A stretch of 10,166 nt of DNA from Holosporaceae bacterium UBA3830. Lineage in GTDB: Bacteria > Pseudomonadota > Alphaproteobacteria > UBA3830. The notes under the pieces are model-generated. The model ran no database searches, was not told where the DNA came from, and saw nothing but the letters and a program-made list of their open reading frames with translations. Made by a program: the position numbers and the translations under genes. The stretch lies in assembly GCA_002393025.1 (NCBI GenBank), contig DGIE01000093.1, forward strand, positions 1 through 10,166, in the 5' to 3' direction. Shown in pieces: positions 1-6,487 of the stretch (position 1 is the first letter of the stretch; every line of letters begins with the position of its first letter).

Positions 1-887
1 TCATCATCATGACAGATGCTGATGTTGACGGAAGTCATATCCGTACGCTGTTGCTGACTTTCTTCTTCAGACAAATGCGTCCAATCATTGAGAAGGGATA
101 TCTTTACATCGCGCGCCCTCCTCTTTACAGGATCAAAAAAGGAAATTCTCAAGTTTTTATTCGTGATGAAAAGGCGCTTGAAGATTACCTGTTGGACGCG
201 GCAGTGCCGGTTTCTTGTTTAAAACTATCCTCCGGAGAAATTATCGCCGCAAACGATATCAGGCATTTCGTCGAGCAGGCAGAAAAATTAAAACTTGCAG
301 TCAGTCATGTTAATAACAAAGTAAATAATTCCGAATTAATGGAAGCGTTGGTTTTGCTTGGGTTGGGATGCAAGGAAATATCCGACGAAGATGTTTGCAG
401 TTATCTGTCCAGAATCGACAAGGGGAATTGGAGCGTTTCCGAAACGGAAGACAAGTATATGTTCAGCAAAGAATATCGAGAAGTTGTCGAAAAATTTGAG
501 GTATTGAAAAGTTTACTGACGTCTCCGGAAATTGTGCGTTTATCCGATAATTTGGAGCTGTTTTCATCTTTTGTAGAAGGTCCTGCACAATTAACTATGA
601 AAGACTCAGTCATTCACGTAAAATCACCTATAGATTTTTTCGATAAATTCATGTCTCAGGCGAGGAAGGGTATTACCATTAACCGATACAAAGGGTTGGG
701 AGAAATGAATGCCGAACAGCTTTGGGAAACGACAATCGATCCGAATGCTAGAGTGCTTATGCAGGTAAAAATGTCTCACTTAGAGGATTTAGACGAAGTT
801 TTTACCACTTTGATGGGAGAAGTCGTTGAACCTCGTCGTGAATTTATTCAGGAAAATGCTTTAAGCGTCATAAACCTGGATGCTTAA
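1..887 (+). CDS. gyrB: DNA gyrase subunit B, C-terminal part (5' end outside window)
   Basis: ATPase subunit of DNA gyrase (GyrA2GyrB2), which introduces negative supercoils; this part carries the TOPRIM metal site and the GyrA/DNA-contacting tail. The frame is open from the window edge (codons from base 3 read I-I-M-T-D-A-D-V-D-G-S-H), so the Met codon at 9 is internal. Bases 15-29 encode DADVD, the TOPRIM aspartates that bind Mg2+. GSHIRTLLLTFF is typical of GyrB, whereas ParE usually has GAHI. Near the end come the conserved RYKGLGEMN..QLWETT block (about 684-735) and the terminal EPRREFIQENA. The roughly 290 visible residues match the length of the E. coli GyrB tail that contains the extra Gram-negative domain; that insert (about bases 180-600) is poorly conserved here, as usual. 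About 500 N-terminal residues (GHKL ATPase, transducer) are missing. The stop is TAA at 885-887, 51 bases before the next gene, and I see no terminator hairpin between them. Confidence 0.97.
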   Translation, partial: IIMTDADVDGSHIRTLLLTFFFRQMRPIIEKGYLYIARPPLYRIKKGNSQVFIRDEKALEDYLLDAAVPVSCLKLSSGEIIAANDIRHFVEQAEKLKLAVSHVNNKVNNSELMEALVLLGLGCKEISDEDVCSYLSRIDKGNWSVSETEDKYMFSKEYREVVEKFEVLKSLLTSPEIVRLSDNLELFSSFVEGPAQLTMKDSVIHVKSPIDFFDKFMSQARKGITINRYKGLGEMNAEQLWETTIDPNARVLMQVKMSHLEDLDEVFTTLMGEVVEPRREFIQENALSVINLDA

Positions 888-919
888 CGAAAAAGTATGC
901 TGAATATGCGATTAAAGGT

Positions 920-925
920 TATAAT
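920..925 (+). promoter_or_regulatory. Possible -10 element upstream of mrcA
   Basis: A perfect TATAAT sits 13 bases before the mrcA ATG in the 51-base gap after gyrB. No good -35 is visible at 16-18 bases upstream (for example ATGCTG at 897-902), and there is no TG extension. If used, transcription would start near 932, giving a 5' leader of only about 7 bases. TATAAT also occurs by chance inside genes here (for example 1091-1096), so support is weak. Confidence 0.3.
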
Positions 926-938
926 TTTGGTCTCTTAA

Positions 939-2810
939 ATGAAAAAAAAGATTTTCCGTCGAAAGAAATTGAAGAACTTTGCCCTTTCGACGGTAATTTT
1001 TTCGTCGCTGTTTTTCTTTTTTTTGTTTTTGTTTCTGATTCATGATATGCCAGATTTGGATAATCTGGAGTCCAAAGGGCGACGCGCAAGTATAATTTTT
1101 GAATCCTATGATGGAAAAAATATTGCAACTTACGGAGACTTATTCAAGGAGGTCGTCACCGTCGATGGACTTCCAAAATATGTCAGTGACGCAGTTATTG
1201 CAATTGAGGACCATCGTTTTTATCAACACGGCGGAGTGGATTTTTTGGGAATCTTCAGAGCACTGTTTAAAAATTTAATTTCCGGCAGAATAGTTCAAGG
1301 AGGATCAACTCTAACTCAACAGCTGGCCAAAAATCTATTTTTATCACATAGCAGATCGATAAAAAGAAAAGTTCAAGAATTGGTTTTGGCTCTTTGGCTT
1401 GAGAGAAAATTTACAAAAAAACAGATTTTATCAATTTATTTGAATAGAGTTTATTTCGGTTCAGGAGCATACGGAATAGACGCCGCGGCATACAGATTTT
1501 TCGGAAAAAGAGCCAAGCAACTTTCTTTATTCGAAGCAGCAAAACTGGCTGGAATTTTAAAATCTCCTACAAAGTATTCTCCTTTTTACAACAAAAAATA
1601 TTCCAATCAGAGAACTGCTTTAGTGTTGTCTTGCATGAGAGAAGAGAAATTTATTTCAGCTGAAGCGGAGCAGGAAGCTCTTCAGGAAATCGAAAAACCA
1701 CATACAATTTCCGCATCAATGAATGAAAACAGATATTTCACCGACTGGCTGATGGAACATTTGGAAGAAATTGTACAAATAGATAATGAAGACCTGATTA
1801 TTCGAACAACATTAGATTCCAATTTACAAAAAAATGCGATTTATATAATTCGAAAAACTTTAAACGAAGAAGGATTCAAAAATAACGCTAATCAAATGGC
1901 TTTGGTTGCAATTGACAAAATCGGTGCTGTTCGGGCAATGGTCGGAGGACACACTTACAGTGAAAGTCAATTTAACAGGGCGTTAGCGACAAGATCTTTC
2001 GGTTCGGCTTTTAAATATTTTGTATACCTAACCGCGCTGGAACACGGCATGGACATTTATGACATGGTAAGCGATATGCCGATACGTATAGGAAATTGGT
2101 CTCCGAAAAATTACAAATACAAAAGTATCGGTCACATCACAATGTTGCAAGCTTTCGCGCAGTCCGTAAACACCTGTTCTATCCGCCTGGCACAAAAAGT
2201 CGGTATGACTGCGATTATTCAAAAAGCCCGAGATCTGGGAATTACTTCTGAACTAAACAATAATTTCGCCACTGCTCTGGGAGGAAGCGGAACAAATCTT
2301 CTGGAAATGACTGCAGCCTACGGATCAACAATGACAAACGGAAAGAAAATTACGCCATTCGGAATCATAAGCATAAAAACCCAACGAGGAAAAGTTTTGT
2401 ATAAAGCTAAAAAAACAGAACAAAAAAAAGTTATTTCTGATGAAATTTGCGAAAAAATGAAAATTATGCTGAAGGAAATCGTCGAAAACGGAACCGGGAA
2501 AAGAGCTAAAATACCTGCCGCCTGTTATGGAAAAACAGGAACAAGCAACGATAGTCGTGACGCAAGTTTCATAGGATTTTCACCTCCGTTGGTTACGGGA
2601 GTTTGGATCGGAAATGATGATAATAGCCCTATGAATAAATCTGTGACAGGAGGAAAAATCCCCGCCTCCGTTTGGAGACATTTTATGATGACTGCTTTTG
2701 GACTGGAAACTCCATCTGATGAAGTTTTAATTGATCACACAAAATCAAAAAAAAGACCTAGGTTAAAATCTCTTATAAAAAATTTATCAAACAAAAATTC
2801 CGCAAAATAA
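939..2810 (+). CDS. mrcA: Class A penicillin-binding protein (PBP1A-like glycosyltransferase/transpeptidase)
   Basis: Bifunctional peptidoglycan synthase: polymerises lipid II and cross-links stem peptides on the periplasmic face of the inner membrane. A basic N-terminus (MKKKIFRRKKLK) and one hydrophobic anchor (about residues 14-34, very Phe-rich) give an N-in topology. The GT51 domain (about 75-235) has all its motifs: EDHRFYQHGGVD with catalytic Glu90, GGSTLTQQLAKN at 121-132, and the ILSIYLNRVYFGSGAYG block at 163-179. The transpeptidase domain (about 315-600) has SAFK (nucleophile Ser356, Lys359), SVN at 409-411 and KTGT at 532-535. At 623 residues it is shorter than E. coli PBP1A (about 850) and lacks room for the large inserted domain. 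The usual RQPGS before the nucleophile reads RSFGS, and KPF reads KYF. No clear Shine-Dalgarno precedes the ATG, but the next Met lies after the membrane anchor. Several 8-base A or T runs occur in the gene. Family assignment is firm; the subtype symbol is less so. Confidence 0.93.
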   Translation: MKKKIFRRKKLKNFALSTVIFSSLFFFFLFLFLIHDMPDLDNLESKGRRASIIFESYDGKNIATYGDLFKEVVTVDGLPKYVSDAVIAIEDHRFYQHGGVDFLGIFRALFKNLISGRIVQGGSTLTQQLAKNLFLSHSRSIKRKVQELVLALWLERKFTKKQILSIYLNRVYFGSGAYGIDAAAYRFFGKRAKQLSLFEAAKLAGILKSPTKYSPFYNKKYSNQRTALVLSCMREEKFISAEAEQEALQEIEKPHTISASMNENRYFTDWLMEHLEEIVQIDNEDLIIRTTLDSNLQKNAIYIIRKTLNEEGFKNNANQMALVAIDKIGAVRAMVGGHTYSESQFNRALATRSFGSAFKYFVYLTALEHGMDIYDMVSDMPIRIGNWSPKNYKYKSIGHITMLQAFAQSVNTCSIRLAQKVGMTAIIQKARDLGITSELNNNFATALGGSGTNLLEMTAAYGSTMTNGKKITPFGIISIKTQRGKVLYKAKKTEQKKVISDEICEKMKIMLKEIVENGTGKRAKIPAACYGKTGTSNDSRDASFIGFSPPLVTGVWIGNDDNSPMNKSVTGGKIPASVWRHFMMTAFGLETPSDEVLIDHTKSKKRPRLKSLIKNLSNKNSAK

Positions 2811-2842
2811 TTCAAAAGTATTTATTAAAAATGTATATAAAG

Positions 2843-2848
2843 TATAAT
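2843..2848 (+). promoter_or_regulatory. Possible -10 element upstream of tkt
   Basis: TATAAT lies in the 116-base gap between mrcA and tkt, the longest gap in the window. The best -35 candidate is TTTATT at 2821-2826 with a 16-base spacer, only a partial match. A start near 2855 would give a leader of about 72 bases, long enough to carry the repeated elements at 2859-2893. This is a plausible position for the promoter of the tkt-to-folD gene group. Confidence 0.4.
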
Positions 2849-2858
2849 GACCGAGTGT

Positions 2859-2900
2859 GGTTGCAGCAACAAAGCCGCATCTAAAAGGTTGCAAGTTTTT
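2859..2900 (+). repeat. Repeated and complementary GGTTGCA elements in the tkt leader
   Basis: GGTTGCA occurs at 2859-2865 and again at 2887-2893. GCAAC at 2866-2870 is complementary to both GTTGC copies (2860-2864 and 2888-2892). The first pair forms an 11-base dyad (GTTGC-A-GCAAC), too tight for a hairpin loop but operator-like. The second pair could form a 5-bp stem with a 17-base loop, followed by AAG and five T residues. GTGTGG is also repeated at 2855-2860 and 2901-2906. The layout could be a protein-binding site or a weak attenuator, or chance; the stem is short. Confidence 0.3.
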
Positions 2901-2917
2901 GTGTGGAAAGTTTTAGT

Positions 2918-2922
2918 GGAGG
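2918..2922 (+). promoter_or_regulatory. Ribosome binding site that sets the tkt start
   Basis: GGAGG lies 4 bases before the ATG at 2927. An in-frame GTG at 2903 would add eight residues but would place this strong Shine-Dalgarno inside the coding region, and the extra residues do not resemble the family. The 2927 start is therefore preferred. The gap gene has a similar motif (AAGGAG, 4902-4907) at the same spacing. Confidence 0.75.
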
Positions 2923-2926
2923 AATA

Positions 2927-4861
2927 ATGTTCAAGAGTCTGGCAAATGCTGTTCGGTTTCTTTCTATAGATCAGGTTTCAGCTGCAAACAGCGGCCATTT
3001 GGGGATGCCGTTAGGAATGTCCGATTGCTTGACGGTATTATTTAAAAATATTCTGAGGTTCGACCCTGAAAACCCGACTTGGCCAAACCGAGATCGCTTC
3101 GTTTTATCTGGAGGTCATGGGTCTGCCGCGCTTTATTCTCTTTTGCATCTTGTCGGATATAAAGATTTTTCCATAAAGGAGTTGAAAAAGTTCAGGAAAC
3201 TAGGATCCAAAACAAGTGGTCATCCGGAATATTGTCCCGAATCAGGAATTGAAATTACCACAGGACCTCTCGGGCAAGGAATAGCCAACGCCGTCGGTAT
3301 GGCGATCGAGGAACGACTTTTGAATTCCCGTCTCGGAAACAGTTGTATCAATTATTATACTTTCGTTGTTGTCGGAGAAGGAGACTTAATGGAAGGAATT
3401 TCTCATGAAGCTTGTTCTTTAGCTGGAAATTTATCTCTAGGTCATTTGATCGTTCTTTTCGATAAAAACAACATTACAATCGATGGAAATGTAAATATTA
3501 CCTACGGCGACGATGTCAGAAAACGTTTTGAATCTTATAACTGGGATGTACAGGAAACCGATGGATACAACGAAAATCAAATTATGACAGCCATTCAGCG
3601 CGCAAAAAATTCTACTAAGCCATCCATCATTATTTGCAATACGAAAATCGGGTACGGAACTCCGCGGGAAAATCTTCCGAAAGCACACGGCGGTGCCTTA
3701 ACACCATCTGAAAGAGAATTCGCTTGTAAATATTTTGATTGGAATTACGGACCTTTTGAAATTCCGGAATATGTTGAAAAAGCTTGGAAAGTCATAGGTA
3801 AAAGAAGTCATGAAATATGTAAAGATTGGTATCAAAATCAAGAAAAAAGATATTTAAATTTTGATTTTGGCATTGATGCTGAGATGCAGAAAGTCTTGAG
3901 ATCATTGAAGAAGGAATATTTTATTTCAAGACCTTTTATCGCGACAAGAAATTTGTCGAAAGCAATATTAGGAAAACTCTCCGAAGTCAATCCTTTACTG
4001 ATTTCCGGATCTTGCGACTTGGGATCATCCACCGGATGTAAAGGGGCAAATATGAAACACATCTCCTCAGAAGATTTTTCCGGAAATTATATACATTATG
4101 GTATTCGCGAGCACGCAATGGGCGCCATCATGAATGGAATAAGCGCGAACAAAAAAATAAAGTGTTGCGGCGGAACTTTTCTTTCATTCAGCGATTACAT
4201 GAAACCTTCCATTCGGATGAGTGCGTTGATGGATATTCCGACGATTTTCATTTTTTCTCATGACTCAATAGGTGTCGGGGAAGACGGTCCAACACATCAA
4301 CCGATCGAACAATTGACAATGCTGAGATCTATTCCAAATCTGCAAGTATTTCGTCCTGCCGATGCTATCGAAACTGTGGAATGTTGGGATCTTGCTCTAA
4401 ACAGTAACCATCCGTCGGTGATAATTCTCACCCGTCAAGAGGTTCTAAGTACACGATTTAGTGACAGACAAAATCTTTGCGCCAGCGGAGCGTATTTGCT
4501 GAATGATGATTGTACAAATGATGTAAGATGTGCTCTGATTGCATCGGGATCTGAAGTCGGAATCGCCTTGGAATTGAAGAAGATGCTTAACAATCAAAAT
4601 GTTTGTGCCAATGTTGTCAGCATTCCATGTTGGGAACTGTTTGATCAGCAGACAACCGAATATAAAAATCACGTTTTGGGAACTGGTATCAGAATAGGAA
4701 TTGAAGCATCCAATGGTTTTGGATGGGAGAAATATCTCGGACCCGATGGACTGTTTTTCGGAGTAAATTCCTTCGGAGTTTCTTGTCCGGGAAAAGAGGC
4801 ATTCAAATATTTTGGACTCACCGCAAAAGACATTTTCGATAAAATTACAAATTTGTTTTAG
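2927..4861 (+). CDS. tkt: Transketolase
   Basis: Thiamine-diphosphate enzyme moving two-carbon ketol units between sugar phosphates in the cytosol, linking glycolysis and the non-oxidative pentose phosphate pathway. The 644 residues are close to the family length (about 650-670). Conserved active-site positions are SGH (His24), GGHGS (His64), GHPE (His99), KAHGG (His254), the catalytic Glu395 in YGIREHAMGAIMNG, and GVGEDGPTHQP with His457. The cofactor motif runs from 150 to 187. Its first part reads GEGD rather than the usual GDG, so the Asp that normally binds Mg2+ is Glu151; the other ligands, Asn181 and Ile183 in DKNNITIDG, are kept. SGH is followed by Leu instead of the usual Pro. Alphaproteobacteria often have tkt-gap-pgk; here gap follows after 50 bases, but pgk does not. 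Function is well supported; the effect of the Glu change is unknown. Confidence 0.96.
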   Translation: MFKSLANAVRFLSIDQVSAANSGHLGMPLGMSDCLTVLFKNILRFDPENPTWPNRDRFVLSGGHGSAALYSLLHLVGYKDFSIKELKKFRKLGSKTSGHPEYCPESGIEITTGPLGQGIANAVGMAIEERLLNSRLGNSCINYYTFVVVGEGDLMEGISHEACSLAGNLSLGHLIVLFDKNNITIDGNVNITYGDDVRKRFESYNWDVQETDGYNENQIMTAIQRAKNSTKPSIIICNTKIGYGTPRENLPKAHGGALTPSEREFACKYFDWNYGPFEIPEYVEKAWKVIGKRSHEICKDWYQNQEKRYLNFDFGIDAEMQKVLRSLKKEYFISRPFIATRNLSKAILGKLSEVNPLLISGSCDLGSSTGCKGANMKHISSEDFSGNYIHYGIREHAMGAIMNGISANKKIKCCGGTFLSFSDYMKPSIRMSALMDIPTIFIFSHDSIGVGEDGPTHQPIEQLTMLRSIPNLQVFRPADAIETVECWDLALNSNHPSVIILTRQEVLSTRFSDRQNLCASGAYLLNDDCTNDVRCALIASGSEVGIALELKKMLNNQNVCANVVSIPCWELFDQQTTEYKNHVLGTGIRIGIEASNGFGWEKYLGPDGLFFGVNSFGVSCPGKEAFKYFGLTAKDIFDKITNLF

Positions 4862-4911
4862 TCCAGATTAAGATGTGTTATCTTTGGGCGGTATGAATAA
4901 TAAGGAGACGC

Positions 4912-5916
4912 ATGAAGCTAGCCATAAACGGATTTGGAAGGATCGGAAGATTAGTTCTCAGAGCAATTTTTGAAAACAAAAGAGAAAATGATTTAGAAAT
5001 CGTTGCCGTAAATGATTTGGAGGATATCGATACTTCTATTCACCTTTTGAAGTATGATTCTGTTCACGGCAGTTTCAACGAAGATATAAGGAAAGTTTCT
5101 GAAAATAAAATCTTAATCGGCGCTCGAGAAGTGAATTATTATTCGGAAAAGAATCCTCTAAATCTGCCCTGGAGAAATCTTGATGTTGACCTGGTTATGG
5201 AGTGCACAGGTGTTTTTAAAACAAAGGAAGATTGTTCTCTGCATCTGAACGCGGGAGCAAAGAAAGTACTGCTTTCGTGTCCGGGGAAAGATTTAGAAAA
5301 GATTGTCATTTTCGGGGTAAATGATGAAATATTGAACAAAGAAAACGACAAAGTCATTTCTTGCGGATCTTGCACAACAAATTGTCTTGCCCCGATAGTG
5401 AAAATTTTGGATTCAGAATTCGGAATCGATAAAGGGTTTGCATCTACAATACACTCATATACGGGTGATCAGAGTCTTGTGGACAGAGATCACAGAGATT
5501 TACGTCGTGCCAGAGCCGCTGCTGTTAATATAATTCCTACGACGACCGGGGCTGCAAAATCCATAGAAAAAATATTCCCAAACCTTAGGGGGAAATTGCA
5601 GGGAGCAGCTTATCGCGTCCCTACTCCGAATGTATCTCTCGTCGATTGTAATTTTGTTTTGAAAAAAAACACGACTTCGGAAGAATTGAAAGAAATAATT
5701 GTTAAGTGGGCCGATTTCAAGTTTAAAAAGAATGTCTTGGGATATACGGGTGAAGATCTTGTTTCATCTGATTTTAATCATTCTCCATACAGTTCCGTCA
5801 TAGATTTTTCATTGATAAAAGTCATTGACAGAAATTTTGTAAATGTTGTGTCTTGGTATGACAACGAGTGGGGATTTTCTAATCGAATGATCGATAATGC
5901 TTATCTAATGTTTTGA
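4912..5916 (+). CDS. gap: Glyceraldehyde-3-phosphate dehydrogenase, type I
   Basis: Cytosolic glycolytic or gluconeogenic enzyme that interconverts glyceraldehyde 3-phosphate and 1,3-bisphosphoglycerate. The N-terminal NAD-binding domain has NGFGRIGR at 6-13 and Asn34-Asp35 after the second strand; an Asp at that site usually means NAD over NADP preference. The catalytic segment SCTTNC holds nucleophile Cys154, and His181 in TIHSYTGDQ is the base. RRARAAAVNIIPTTTGAAK (199-217) and the C-terminal SWYDNEWGFSNRM are typical of the family. Length (334) is normal. The segment before the nucleophile is SCGSC rather than the common SNASC, adding Cys151. An AAGGAG lies 4 bases before the ATG. The gene sits 50 bases after tkt and 17 before xseB, so co-transcription is likely. 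Whether it serves glycolysis, gluconeogenesis or both cannot be told from this window. Confidence 0.96.
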   Translation: MKLAINGFGRIGRLVLRAIFENKRENDLEIVAVNDLEDIDTSIHLLKYDSVHGSFNEDIRKVSENKILIGAREVNYYSEKNPLNLPWRNLDVDLVMECTGVFKTKEDCSLHLNAGAKKVLLSCPGKDLEKIVIFGVNDEILNKENDKVISCGSCTTNCLAPIVKILDSEFGIDKGFASTIHSYTGDQSLVDRDHRDLRRARAAAVNIIPTTTGAAKSIEKIFPNLRGKLQGAAYRVPTPNVSLVDCNFVLKKNTTSEELKEIIVKWADFKFKKNVLGYTGEDLVSSDFNHSPYSSVIDFSLIKVIDRNFVNVVSWYDNEWGFSNRMIDNAYLMF

Positions 5917-5921
5917 TTTAC

Positions 5922-5926
5922 AAGGA
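5922..5926 (+). promoter_or_regulatory. Ribosome binding site that sets the xseB start
   Basis: AAGGA lies 7 bases before the ATG at 5934. The in-frame ATG at 5928 is only one base from this motif, and the TTG at 5913 precedes it, so 5934 is the best-supported start. Confidence 0.6.
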
Positions 5927-5933
5927 TATGATA

Positions 5934-6176
5934 ATGAAGAAAAAAATTGAAAAGATGGAATTTGAGGAATCCATTAGTGAATTGGAAAGAATCACGTCTG
6001 TCTTAGGGGAAGGAAATTTATCACTTAAAGAAGCCTCTGATTTATACACAAAGGGAATTCTACTAAGAGATCATTGTAAAAAAATTCTGGAAGAAGTTGA
6101 ATTAAAGTTAAGTCAAATATCGCCAAACAATAACGAAACTGCTAATATAGTAGTGAAAGGAGAAACAGAGCTATGA
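5934..6176 (+). CDS. xseB: Exodeoxyribonuclease VII small subunit
   Basis: Small subunit of exonuclease VII, which degrades single-stranded DNA in both directions; several XseB copies bind each catalytic XseA. The 80 residues fit the usual length. The XseB signature is clear: FEESISELERI (10-20), GEGNLSLKEASDLYTKGILL (25-44), then the second helix HCKKILEEVELKLSQI (47-62). The two helices form the helical hairpin expected of the family, followed by a short polar tail. The stop overlaps the yggT start by 4 bases (ATGA), which suggests translational coupling. The partner xseA is not in the window, and should lie elsewhere if the enzyme works. The start was chosen by ribosome-binding-site spacing. 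Confidence 0.9.
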   Translation: MKKKIEKMEFEESISELERITSVLGEGNLSLKEASDLYTKGILLRDHCKKILEEVELKLSQISPNNNETANIVVKGETEL

Positions 6177-6478
6177 TAGATATACTTTTAGTACCACTTC
6201 TTTTTTTGATAAAAACAGTTTTAGTTCTTGCCATTTGGGTGGTAATTGCCGATGTTCTCATAAACTGGATGTTCATCGCAAATATTTTCAACACTAATAA
6301 TCGTTTTTTGATTATGCTTACAGATACATTGGAGCGTTTAACCAATGCAATGCTGGCGCCGATAAGAAAGAGTCTTCCGTGCGTAGTGGGATCGATGGAT
6401 CTTTCCCCTATTATACTAATTTTAACTTTGACTTTTTTAGAAAATATCGTTATCAGAATTATCATGAAATTAGCTTGA
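6173..6478 (+). CDS. yggT: YggT family integral membrane protein
   Basis: Small inner-membrane protein of the YggT family, whose molecular role is poorly defined (links to osmotic stress, cell division and thylakoid organisation have been proposed for relatives). The 101 residues contain two hydrophobic segments, about 4-28 and 75-99. Between them is the family signature MLAPIRKSLPCVVGSMDLSPI (60-80), matching the usual L-x-P-[IF]-R, Pro, and D-L-S-P pattern. The repeat of this unit seen in E. coli YggT is absent, so this is the single-unit form common in alphaproteobacteria. AAGGAG at 6157-6162 lies 10 bases before the ATG. The gene overlaps xseB by 4 bases and precedes folD by 9, so the three are probably translated from one message. 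A DUF167 (YggU) gene often seen beside yggT is not present here. Confidence 0.88.
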   Translation: MIDILLVPLLFLIKTVLVLAIWVVIADVLINWMFIANIFNTNNRFLIMLTDTLERLTNAMLAPIRKSLPCVVGSMDLSPIILILTLTFLENIVIRIIMKLA

Positions 6479-6487
6479 GGCGATTGC

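Noticed and set aside
888..938. Intrinsic terminator after gyrB
   Set aside because: I looked for a GC-rich stem followed by a T run and found none. The same holds for 2811-2842 after mrcA and 7343-7381 after folD.
4853..4911. Separate promoter for gap in the 50-base gap after tkt
   Set aside because: TGTTATCTT at 4876-4884 resembles an extended -10 but matches only four of six bases, and the nearest -35-like TTGTTT is 20 bases away. Co-transcription with tkt is simpler.
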